DNA of 64,000 bases from Nocardia flavorosea NBRC 108225 (GTDB taxonomy: Bacteria > Actinomycetota > Actinomycetes > Mycobacteriales > Mycobacteriaceae), in contig NZ_BDCG01000012.1 of NCBI RefSeq assembly GCF_001613385.1, forward strand, positions 1 to 64,000. The letters run 5' to 3'. Under the pieces are notes generated by a model. It was not told the DNA's origin. It did no database searches and saw only the letters and a program-made list of their open reading frames with translations. The translations under genes were made by a program, and so were the position numbers. Below are positions 34,909 to 41,998 of this stretch, piece after piece (position 1 is the first letter of the stretch; each line of letters opens with the position of its first letter).

Positions 34909-35508
34909 TCAGGTGGTATTCAAGTCCTCCTGCGCGATCAGTGGTTCGAGTGCGCCGAGCAGGGCGGCGATACAGATTTCGCGCAACTCCGTGCGCGGGC
35001 ACGGCCGCGTGTCCAGCCAGTCGACCGTGACGATCCGTACAAAGGTCAACCAACCCATGAGTATTGACGAGGCCAGTGTCCGGCGGACGCCGGTGAGTCC
35101 GATGGCGTCGAGTATTCGCTGACGCAGCTCGCTCAGTTCGTCCGCGATGATCGCCTGGATCGCAGGGTCGCCGGCCAACGTCCGGTTGGCAGTGATCACC
35201 GCATACGAGTTGGCTTCGAAGTAATCGAAGTGTGCGTCCAGTCCGGCTGCGAGTTGCTCTGCGAGGGGCAGTCCCGGCGTCAGCACTGTATGTCCCAGCA
35301 GGTGTTCGGCTGCTTGTCGGTATACCGCGGCGAACAGTTCCCGCTTACCGGGAAAGTGCCGGTACAGCAGTGCCCGGGAGACACCTGCCGCGGTCGCGAC
35401 GTCGTCCATGAGGACATCGTCGTAGGCGCGCTCGGCGAACAGTCGCGCACCGGCTTGCACCAGCAGTCTGCGGCGTTCTTCGGGGGCGAGCCGACGGCGG
35501 GTGGTCAT
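34909..35508 (-). CDS. TetR/AcrR-family transcriptional regulator
   Basis: A 199-residue regulator. The helix-turn-helix spans about 8-55: EERRRLLVQAGARLFAERAY, then DDVATAAGVSRALLYRHFPGKRELF. The C-terminal domain has the FEANSYAVITANRTLAGDPAIQ pattern of a common actinobacterial TetR subgroup. It is divergent from the small membrane protein gene at 35631, and the spacer contains a perfect 10+10 inverted repeat at 35554-35575. Autoregulation and control of the DUF4345 gene are strongly suggested by that site. The inducer is unknown. Confidence 0.88.
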   Translation of the reverse strand: MTTRRRLAPEERRRLLVQAGARLFAERAYDDVLMDDVATAAGVSRALLYRHFPGKRELFAAVYRQAAEHLLGHTVLTPGLPLAEQLAAGLDAHFDYFEANSYAVITANRTLAGDPAIQAIIADELSELRQRILDAIGLTGVRRTLASSILMGWLTFVRIVTVDWLDTRPCPRTELREICIAALLGALEPLIAQEDLNTT

Positions 35509-35553
35509 TTCACACAGCTTAGTTGACGTGTGTCTACCAGCGGGCTTATGGTC

Positions 35554-35575
35554 TTAGTAGACAAATGTCTACTAA
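35554..35575. promoter_or_regulatory. TetR operator between tetR and the DUF4345 gene
   Basis: Arms TTAGTAGACA (35554-35563) and TGTCTACTAA (35566-35575) are perfectly complementary with a two-base AA spacer. A degenerate second copy with the GTTGAC and TGTCTAC words lies at about 35519-35538, closer to the TetR start. Two such sites in a divergent spacer are typical of TetR autoregulation. Confidence 0.75.
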
Positions 35576-35630
35576 TTCCGGTGCCGATGGCGAGATTCCC
35601 GGGCCGCCACCCCCGGAGGAGGGCCCGCAC

Positions 35631-36047
35631 ATGCAGAAGACATTGCGACGACTGTGCTGGGTCATGGGTGTCGCCTGCGTCCTCATCGGCTTGGAGCATC
35701 TGATCGTCGGTCCGCAGACCGTTCCGGACACCGGCGACCTCACCGCCACCGATGACAGCCAGAACCGGTTCTTCAGCGCGATATTCGCCGGCTACGGAAT
35801 CGCCTGGGTGTGGGCGGCTCGGCAGTCCCCGATCCCCGCTGACGCGGTCCGCCTCCTCGCCGCGGTCTTCTTGGCCGGTGGGATTGCCCGGCTCCTCTCG
35901 GTGGCCGTACACGGCCGGCCGCACTGGTTCGTCATCGCCCTCACCGTCGTCGAATTCACTCTGCCACCGGTATTTTTCTGGTTGACCCGAGAGGCGGGCG
36001 ACAGGGCCCGGGCACTTCCTGGTGGCGGATCCACGGTCCCGCGCTGA
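35631..36047 (+). CDS. DUF4345-family small membrane protein
   Basis: A 138-residue protein with four hydrophobic segments at about 8-27, 50-68, 76-95 and 99-118. The central NRFFSAIFAGYGIAWVWA stretch is the DUF4345 signature. The function of the family is unknown; it is widespread in actinobacteria and commonly sits next to a TetR gene, as here. The ATG at 35631 is chosen because GGAGGAGG lies eight bases upstream and because an upstream ATG at 35568 falls inside the operator. The TetR dimer is therefore expected to block its transcription. Confidence 0.75.
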   Translation: MQKTLRRLCWVMGVACVLIGLEHLIVGPQTVPDTGDLTATDDSQNRFFSAIFAGYGIAWVWAARQSPIPADAVRLLAAVFLAGGIARLLSVAVHGRPHWFVIALTVVEFTLPPVFFWLTREAGDRARALPGGGSTVPR

Positions 36048-36167
36048 TCACACCGACTCATCGGAGACAGCCCGCCCGGCCAGAGGCTGGATTGCCGATT
36101 TCCAGGGCGTTTCGCTGCCCGATGGCCGGCGGGAAGGCGCACGTGATGCACTCCACGATCGGGATCA

Positions 36168-38216
36168 TCAGCCCGACCGCTTCGACCTTCCGACCATATC
36201 GATCGGCCGATGGAATTCCGGATCATCCGGGCGGGGCGCATGCACGCGCTGTGCGCTTCGCCCGGCCTTTTTCCAGGCCCGGCCGGTGAGCAGACGCAAG
36301 CCGTTGAGTCCGACGATCACCGTGGAACCTTCGTGACCGGCCACGCCCAGCGGCAGCGGAAGGTGGCCGAACAGGTCCCAGAGCACCAGGACGGTGATGA
36401 AGGTGGCGGCGATCGCGAGGTTGGCGAGCACGATGCGGCGGGCCCGCCGGGCCAGCGCGATCACGGTGGGAATGGTGTTCAGGTCGTCGCGAACCACGAC
36501 TGCGTCGGCGGTCTGCAGGGCCAGATCGGATCCGGCACCGCCCATGGCTATTCCGACGTGGGCGGCGGCCAGGGCGGGCGCATCGTTCACACCGTCCCCT
36601 ACGACGGTCATCCGCTCGCCGTCGCGCTCGAGCCCGCGGATGGCGGCGACCTTGTCCTCCGGGAGCAGCCCGGCGCGCACGTCGGTGATCGCTACGTGCC
36701 CGGCCAGTTGGCCGGCCGTCGCCGCGTTGTCGCCGGTGAGCAACACCGGTGCGGCGCCGGTCAGCCCAGTGACCGCGGAGACGGCGACAACGGCCTCGGG
36801 GCGCAGTTGATCGATCAGTCCGAGAACCGCGACCGGGTTCCGTTCGCACAGGACGACCACCGCGGTGTTCCCCCGCTGTTGCAATTCCTCGACGACAGCG
36901 GCCACCTGTGTGGCCAGATCGTCCGTACCGAGCAAGGCAGGGGGCGAGCCGACCTGGACGAACTGGCCGTCGACCAGTGCCGATACGCCCTGGCCGGGTC
37001 GGGCACTGAATTCATCGGCGGCAGGTAGTGACAAGTGGCGGCGGCGGGCGGCACGCACGACGGCGGCGGCCAGCGGGTGTTCGCTGCCATGTTCGGCGGC
37101 CGCGGCCAGCCGCAGGATCTGGTCCTCGGTGAACGGGCTCCCGGACAACGGCCGGATTTCGGTGAGTTCGGGGACGCCGCGGGTCAGCGTGCCGGTCTTG
37201 TCGAACGCGACGCGGGTGGTGGTGCCCAGCTGTTCCATCACTACGGCGGATTTGACCAGCACCCCGTGGCGCCCGGCGGTGGCGATCGCCGCGAGCAGTG
37301 GCGGCATCGTCGCGAGGACCACCGCGCACGGTGAGGCGACGATCATGAAGGTCATAGCGCGCAGCAGAGCTGACTGCACGTCCGCGCCGAACAGCAGCGG
37401 CACACCGAAGACAGCGAGGGTGACCACGACCATGCCCACCGAGTACCGCTGCTCGATCTTCTCGATGAACAGCTGGGTTTTCGCTTTGGTCCGGCTGGCT
37501 TCTTCGACCAGTCCGGCGATCCTCGCCACCACGGAGTCCTCGGCGCGACGGTCTACCCGGATCCGCAAGGCACCGGTTCCGTTGAGGGTTCCGGCATACA
37601 CCTCGTCGCCTGTGGACTTGTCCACCGGCATCGATTCACCCGTGACGGTTGCCTGATCCACTTCGCCGGCACCGGCGATCACCGTTCCGTCCGCGGCGAT
37701 CCGGCCGCCCGGGCGTGCCAGGATCACATCGCCGACCGCCAGATCTGCGGCGCCGACCGTCTCCTCACCACCATCGCCGGTGAGCCGCGTGGCGGTATCG
37801 GGGGCCAGGTCCAGCAGACCACGCAGCGAATCCTCGGTCCGCGCGGTGGCCAGCGCTTCCAAGGCGCCGGAGGTCGCGAAGATGACGATCAACAACGCAC
37901 CGTCGAGAACCTGGCCGAGCGCGGCGGCACCGATCGCCGCGACCACCATCAGCAGATCGACATCGAGGGTCTTCTCCCGCAAGGCGCGCAGGCCGGCCAG
38001 GCCCGGTTCCCAGCCGCCGGTGGCATAGCAGGCCAGATACAGCGTCCACCACAGCCATGCCGGCGCCCCCAGCCCCTGAGTGGCCAAGCCGATCAGGAAC
38101 AACACCAGAGCGGCGGCGGCCCAGCGCACTTCGGGGAGTGCGAACAGCCGAGTCCGCCCTGACAACACCGTCGGCATGGAGGCGGACGGATGGGCCGTGG
38201 CAGTGGTGGAAACCAC
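36168..38216 (-). CDS. ctpJ: P1B-4-type heavy-metal-exporting ATPase CtpJ
   Basis: A 682-residue P-type ATPase with TGES at 192-195 (actuator), the SPC metal-site motif at 295-297 in helix 4, the phosphorylated aspartate D339 in DKTGTLT, and GDGVNDAPALAAAHVG in the hinge. It has no N-terminal CxxC domain, and a C-terminal helix carries HEGST. SPC plus HEGST defines the P1B-4 class, which exports Co2+, Ni2+ and sometimes Zn2+ or Fe2+. Sequence and setting resemble M. tuberculosis CtpJ, which is divergent from and controlled by the nickel/cobalt sensor NmtR. Here the divergent nmtR-like gene is broken. Downstream, 36048-36167 is empty spacer. Confidence 0.88.
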   Translation of the reverse strand: MVSTTATAHPSASMPTVLSGRTRLFALPEVRWAAAALVLFLIGLATQGLGAPAWLWWTLYLACYATGGWEPGLAGLRALREKTLDVDLLMVVAAIGAAALGQVLDGALLIVIFATSGALEALATARTEDSLRGLLDLAPDTATRLTGDGGEETVGAADLAVGDVILARPGGRIAADGTVIAGAGEVDQATVTGESMPVDKSTGDEVYAGTLNGTGALRIRVDRRAEDSVVARIAGLVEEASRTKAKTQLFIEKIEQRYSVGMVVVTLAVFGVPLLFGADVQSALLRAMTFMIVASPCAVVLATMPPLLAAIATAGRHGVLVKSAVVMEQLGTTTRVAFDKTGTLTRGVPELTEIRPLSGSPFTEDQILRLAAAAEHGSEHPLAAAVVRAARRRHLSLPAADEFSARPGQGVSALVDGQFVQVGSPPALLGTDDLATQVAAVVEELQQRGNTAVVVLCERNPVAVLGLIDQLRPEAVVAVSAVTGLTGAAPVLLTGDNAATAGQLAGHVAITDVRAGLLPEDKVAAIRGLERDGERMTVVGDGVNDAPALAAAHVGIAMGGAGSDLALQTADAVVVRDDLNTIPTVIALARRARRIVLANLAIAATFITVLVLWDLFGHLPLPLGVAGHEGSTVIVGLNGLRLLTGRAWKKAGRSAQRVHAPRPDDPEFHRPIDMVGRSKRSG

Positions 38217-38266
38217 GAAAGACCTCCAAGGATCGGAGCGGCAACCGCCTCACCATAACAGCACAA

Positions 38267-38282
38267 ATGAACATGTCTTCAT
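38267..38282. promoter_or_regulatory. NmtR/SmtB-type metalloregulator operator
   Basis: ATGAACATGTCTTCAT is an imperfect inverted repeat with arms ATGAA and TTCAT, close to the TGAACA-x-x-TGTTCA type site used by ArsR/SmtB regulators. It sits between ctpJ and the nmtR remnant, as in M. tuberculosis. Because the local sensor is broken, control would need another family member. Confidence 0.55.
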
Positions 38283-38315
38283 CTATAGACTCCTCCCCGG
38301 TTGGACTCCGTACTC

Positions 38316-38520
38316 ATGGGACATGGAGTCGACGGCCGCGACCGGCCCGCCGCGCGAGTGGACGCCGAGTCCGCCGCGCGCGTGGCGACCACACCGCAGG
38401 CGCTCGCGACGCCGAGCCGGCTACCGATCTCCTCACCGAACTCCGCGAGGATTCGCGCACGGTCGCCGAACTCGCCGAAGCGGTGGGTGGTGAACCGCAC
38501 CCCGCCGCGCGCCGATTATT
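38316..38520 (+). pseudogene. Broken nmtR-like nickel/cobalt sensor gene
   Basis: From the ATG at 38316 the frame encodes MGHGVDGRDRPAARVDAESA and continues to QALATPSRL, matching the N-terminus of M. tuberculosis NmtR, including Gly2-His3, which help bind Ni2+. Immediately after SRL the match jumps to another frame (LLTELREDSRTVAELAEAVG), so there is a frameshift. After GGE the similarity fades and the sequence runs into the Zur box at 38524. The recognition helix, wing and metal-binding C-terminal helix are missing, so the product would not be functional. The remnant marks the left border of the metallophore cluster. Confidence 0.7.
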
Positions 38521-38523
38521 CAT

Positions 38524-38538
38524 TGAAAATGATGTTCA
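38524..38538. promoter_or_regulatory. Zur-type operator 1 (methyltransferase promoter)
   Basis: TGAAAATGATGTTCA differs at one position from the perfect palindrome TGAAAATGATTTTCA, the form of zinc uptake regulator (Zur) sites in Streptomyces and mycobacteria. It is 15 bases before the GTG at 38554 and ends two bases before a -10 box, so a bound repressor would block RNA polymerase. Confidence 0.75.
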
Positions 38539-38539
38539 G

Positions 38540-38545
38540 TACTAT
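38540..38545 (+). promoter_or_regulatory. -10 box of a leaderless, Zur-controlled promoter
   Basis: TACTAT fits the TAnnnT -10 pattern. The start of transcription would fall about seven to nine bases later, at the GTG at 38554. No ribosome-binding sequence precedes that GTG, so the mRNA is probably leaderless. Confidence 0.5.
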
Positions 38546-38553
38546 CGCTTGCC

Positions 38554-39420
38554 GTGACGATCAGCCAGCGCCGACGGACCAGCGTAGCGGGGACCGGGAC
38601 TTCCACCGACGACCCGGCCGCCGCAGAAGCCGTGTTCCTCGATGCCACCGTGCGCCTGCTCGAACCACTGGGCGTGCAGCCGGGTGAGACCGTCGTCGAG
38701 GTGGGGCCGGGCGCCGGATCCGCGACCGTCGCGCTGGCGCAGGCCGTCGGTGAACTGGGCTGTGTCTACGCCGTCGACGTGGATTCCACAATGCTGGATG
38801 CCACCGGTCATACCGCCCGGGCGGCGGGTGTGGCCGACCGGATCCGTCCGGTGCTGCACAACATCGAGGAGGGTGTGCCGCCGTTGCCCGGACCGGTCGA
38901 CGCGGTCTGGTCGTCGTGGTGTGTGCACCATGCTCGGGACTGGGACGCCGCGGCACGCGCACTCGTCGGCATGCTGCGGCCGGGAGGCCGGATGTGCCTG
39001 GCCGAGGGCGGGCTGCCGGCCCGGTGCCTGCCCTGGGATATCGGGATCGGACGGCCCGGGCTGGAGGTCCGGCTGGACGAGGCCCACGATAGGCATTTCA
39101 CACAATGGTTCTTCGGTCGGCCGGGCGCCACCAGGCCGAATCGGGGCTGGAACGAGATCCTGCACTCCGCCGGGCTCCTCGATATCACTGCGTTCAGCGT
39201 GCTGGTCGATATTCCTGCGCCGCTTTCCGAACCCGTTCGCGACGTGGTACTCGCCGAACTGGCGGCCCGGGTCCGGCGGGCACAACCGTTCCTGACCGAG
39301 AGCGATGCCACGGTCTGGTCGTGGCTGCTCGATCCCGAGCACGCGGCCTGGCTCGGGCACCGCGCCGATCTGGCGCTGCTCACCGCCCGGACCGGGTTCA
39401 GCGGACGCAAACCCGAGTAG
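38554..39420 (+). CDS. Class I SAM-dependent methyltransferase (metallophore cluster)
   Basis: A 288-residue methyltransferase. Motif I is VEVGPGAGSATV at about 48-59, followed by YAVDVDSTMLD near 72, VWSSWCVHHARDW near 114 and LRPGGRMCLAEGG near 140. The fold is UbiE-like and the acceptor atom cannot be predicted. A Zur-type box and a -10 sequence lie directly upstream, and the GTG at 38554 appears leaderless. It converges with the desulfurase-like gene after 39 bases. A separate methyltransferase gene is also part of the Zur-regulated coelibactin cluster, which supports a tailoring role. The zinc link is inferred from the operator. Confidence 0.78.
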   Translation: MTISQRRRTSVAGTGTSTDDPAAAEAVFLDATVRLLEPLGVQPGETVVEVGPGAGSATVALAQAVGELGCVYAVDVDSTMLDATGHTARAAGVADRIRPVLHNIEEGVPPLPGPVDAVWSSWCVHHARDWDAAARALVGMLRPGGRMCLAEGGLPARCLPWDIGIGRPGLEVRLDEAHDRHFTQWFFGRPGATRPNRGWNEILHSAGLLDITAFSVLVDIPAPLSEPVRDVVLAELAARVRRAQPFLTESDATVWSWLLDPEHAAWLGHRADLALLTARTGFSGRKPE

Positions 39421-39459
39421 ACGAACGAGGGTGCGGGAGGCCGACCGGCACTGCGTGGT

Positions 39460-40674
39460 TCAGCTCGTCATCTCCTCGCATCGCCGAACGACCTCGAGCA
39501 CCCGGTCGATCTCCTCAGGCGTGTTGTAGACATATGCGCTCACCCGGACAGCGTGGTCGTCGGAGCCGCGACCGGCCTGACATTGACTGTCCGCCCGCAC
39601 CATGATCCCCTCATCCGCGAGAACGAAACCGAGGTCGTCGGCGCGCACCCGGTCGTGCCGGAAAGTCACGATGCCCTCCCGGCGCTGTACCGGAGAATCC
39701 GCGGAGAGACTGGTCTGACAACCGAGCACCCGCACCCCGCGGAGTCCGGCGAGGCCCTCGGTGAGCCGGCTACTCAAAGCCACGGTCCATGCGTGGATCT
39801 CGGCCGGGCCGGCGGCATCGACCCAGTCGAACGCGGCCGCCAAGCTGACGATTCCCGCAGTGTTCGGGGACCCCGGCCAGCCGGGCAACCCGAAGCGGGG
39901 TCCGCGCCGGTTACGCGCCCACACCGCGCCCACACCGGGCAGGGCCAGCATCTTGTGCCCGGAGAAAACCACGAAGTCGACGTCGAGTTCGGCCACCGAA
40001 ACCGGGCGGTGTCCGATGCTCTGCGCGGCGTCCAAGCAGATCGGTATCTCGTGTCCGACCGCCGCACGCACGCGATGCACATTCATATCGGCACCGAAGA
40101 CATGGTGTACATGGGTGACTGCGATGAACCGGGTTCGCTCGGTCACCAGCGCCGGAAGCGCGCGATGGTCGTAATCGCCGGAGGCGGAATCCACCGGCAT
40201 CGGCAATACCCTTACCCGGATACCGCTCCGGGCAAGGGTATCCCGCATATCGAGCCAGGGCCGCAAATTGGACTCGTGATCGCCGAACGGGACGATGATC
40301 TCGTCGCCGTCGGTGAGCCGGTTCGCCAGCCATCCGGCGACCGCCCGCAGCCCGGCGCTGGTGCCGTCGACGAACTCGACCACCGAATCGCCGCCGTGAT
40401 CGCCCAGCGCCGAACACACGCGCCGCCGGGCCGCCTCGATTCGGGCGGTGGTGGCGGTGGCCCACGGGTAGGAACCGCGCGCGGCGTTGGCGTTTCCCGT
40501 CGTGAGGTAGTCGGTGACGGCATCCAGCACCGCCTGCGGTTTCTGTGTGGTCGCCGCATTGTCCAGATATGCCAGTTGCGGGTTGTTCGCGATGATGGGG
40601 AACTGCGCGCGCAGCGATCGTTGCCAGCCGGCGAGGCGGTCGAGCACTTCGCTCGGGTTCGTCACGCTGGTCAT
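39460..40674 (-). CDS. Cysteine-desulfurase-like class V aminotransferase (SufS type)
   Basis: A 404-residue PLP enzyme of the class V family. The Schiff-base lysine is K241 in FSGHKML, aspartate 215 in CLDAAQS binds the pyridine nitrogen, and C365 in ADSQCQAG sits at the persulfide cysteine position of SufS/CsdA. VRVSAYVYNTPEEIDR is the usual C-terminal motif. It would take sulfur from cysteine as an enzyme-bound persulfide, leaving alanine; selenocysteine lyase activity is also possible. The ATG at 40674 lies four bases after the preceding gene, which carries a rhodanese domain, a natural persulfide acceptor. The pair suggests sulfur transfer for the NRPS product rather than general Fe-S assembly. 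Confidence 0.72.
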   Translation of the reverse strand: MTSVTNPSEVLDRLAGWQRSLRAQFPIIANNPQLAYLDNAATTQKPQAVLDAVTDYLTTGNANAARGSYPWATATTARIEAARRRVCSALGDHGGDSVVEFVDGTSAGLRAVAGWLANRLTDGDEIIVPFGDHESNLRPWLDMRDTLARSGIRVRVLPMPVDSASGDYDHRALPALVTERTRFIAVTHVHHVFGADMNVHRVRAAVGHEIPICLDAAQSIGHRPVSVAELDVDFVVFSGHKMLALPGVGAVWARNRRGPRFGLPGWPGSPNTAGIVSLAAAFDWVDAAGPAEIHAWTVALSSRLTEGLAGLRGVRVLGCQTSLSADSPVQRREGIVTFRHDRVRADDLGFVLADEGIMVRADSQCQAGRGSDDHAVRVSAYVYNTPEEIDRVLEVVRRCEEMTS

Positions 40675-40678
40675 GGCG

Positions 40679-41998
40679 TCAGTCCCGGACCAAGGGCGCA
40701 CCGGCGTCACGCCAGGCCACGACACCGCCGCGCAGGCTGCGCGCGTCCCGGTGCCCCATTCGGGTCAGCAGCGCGGCGTATCGCGCAGATTTCTCACCGA
40801 CCGGGCAGACCAGCAGCACGGGCCGGCTCGCCCCGAACGGCAGGCCGCCGTGTACCAGTTCGTCGAACAGGTCGTCGACGATATTCACGGAGTTCTCGAT
40901 ATGTAAGGCGGTGAAGGCGAACGCTCCACGCAGATCCACGATCAGCGGGCGCTGCCGGGTGATCCACTCGCGCGCCTCGGCGACGTCCAGCTGCGTCGCC
41001 GCAGCGATTTCGGCCTCGGTCAGCGTATCCACCGAGTTCGGGCGCGCAGGCTGGTTGAACAGGTCCGGCCTGCGCTTGCGGATATAGCTCATATAGCTTT
41101 CGATGCGGTCGCAGACGATGAACACCGCGGTACGACGTTCGGCCAGTTCGGCATCGAGAGCCGAGAGATACCGCAACGCACCGAAATAAGCGGCACCGGC
41201 CGTCGGGCCGCCCAGGATGCCGCATCGGCGGTTGAGGGTGAGCATTCCCGCTATGGCCTCGTCCGCACTCACCGAATCGATGGTGTCGTAATTTTCCGGA
41301 TGGAACAGCCCGACCTCGTTCACCTCGTCGATATTGCGGATTCCCGGGATGAAATCGCTTTTGGCCGCGACCAATCCGATCACCTCGACCGCCGGATTGT
41401 GTTCGCGCAGGACTTCGGCCACACCGGCGGACGAACCCGCGGTGCCGACGCAGGCGATGAACACATCCGGCCCCTGCCCGTCGAGATCCTTGACGATCTC
41501 GGACGCAGTGCCGGCCCGGTGCGCGTCGATATTGCGGGGATTGAAGTACTGATCGGTGTGCAGGTAGCCGTGGCCGTCCCCGGCGAGCGTCCGATACATC
41601 CGGCTCAGTGGATCCTCGGTATCCGTGGGATCGAGGCATTCGGTCTGCCCCGGCAGCTCCTCGATCTGCGCGCCGAGCAACAGCAACAGGTCCTTGATCT
41701 CGGGCACCCGCATCCGGTTGGTGACGCTCTTGAACGGCAACCCGTGCATCGCAGCGATCACCGCGAGCGCCTTCGCGGTGTTGCCGCTGGAAAGTTCCAC
41801 GATGGCGTCCCCCCGCGTTACGGCGCCGGGGAGTTCGTCACGCACCATGTTCCAGGCGGGCCGGTCCTTCACCGAACCGAACGGATTGAGCATCTCCAGT
41901 TTGGCGTAGAGGTCGATATTTCGAAGCCCGTGTACCTCCGGGCCGATACGAACCAGTGGCGTGTCCCCGACCACGTCGAGGATGCTCTCGTACTTCAT
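40679..41998 (-). CDS. Fusion of a PLP beta-synthase (cysteine synthase/SbnA-like) and a rhodanese domain
   Basis: A 439-residue fusion. Residues 1-310 are a fold-type II PLP synthase: GDTPLVRI near 11, the PLP lysine K44 in NPFGSVKDRP, the SSGNT loop at 70-74, CVGTAGSSAGV for the phosphate near 180, and GGPTAGAAYFG near 270. Residues from about 345 form a rhodanese domain with active cysteine C398 in the loop VCPVGEKS. The synthase half would replace the hydroxyl or phosphate of an O-activated serine with a nucleophile; in SbnA that is glutamate, in cysteine synthase sulfide. The rhodanese half suggests persulfide sulfur as nucleophile. It overlaps the upstream gene by four bases (ATGA). The reaction is inferred. 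Confidence 0.72.
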   Translation of the reverse strand: MKYESILDVVGDTPLVRIGPEVHGLRNIDLYAKLEMLNPFGSVKDRPAWNMVRDELPGAVTRGDAIVELSSGNTAKALAVIAAMHGLPFKSVTNRMRVPEIKDLLLLLGAQIEELPGQTECLDPTDTEDPLSRMYRTLAGDGHGYLHTDQYFNPRNIDAHRAGTASEIVKDLDGQGPDVFIACVGTAGSSAGVAEVLREHNPAVEVIGLVAAKSDFIPGIRNIDEVNEVGLFHPENYDTIDSVSADEAIAGMLTLNRRCGILGGPTAGAAYFGALRYLSALDAELAERRTAVFIVCDRIESYMSYIRKRRPDLFNQPARPNSVDTLTEAEIAAATQLDVAEAREWITRQRPLIVDLRGAFAFTALHIENSVNIVDDLFDELVHGGLPFGASRPVLLVCPVGEKSARYAALLTRMGHRDARSLRGGVVAWRDAGAPLVRD

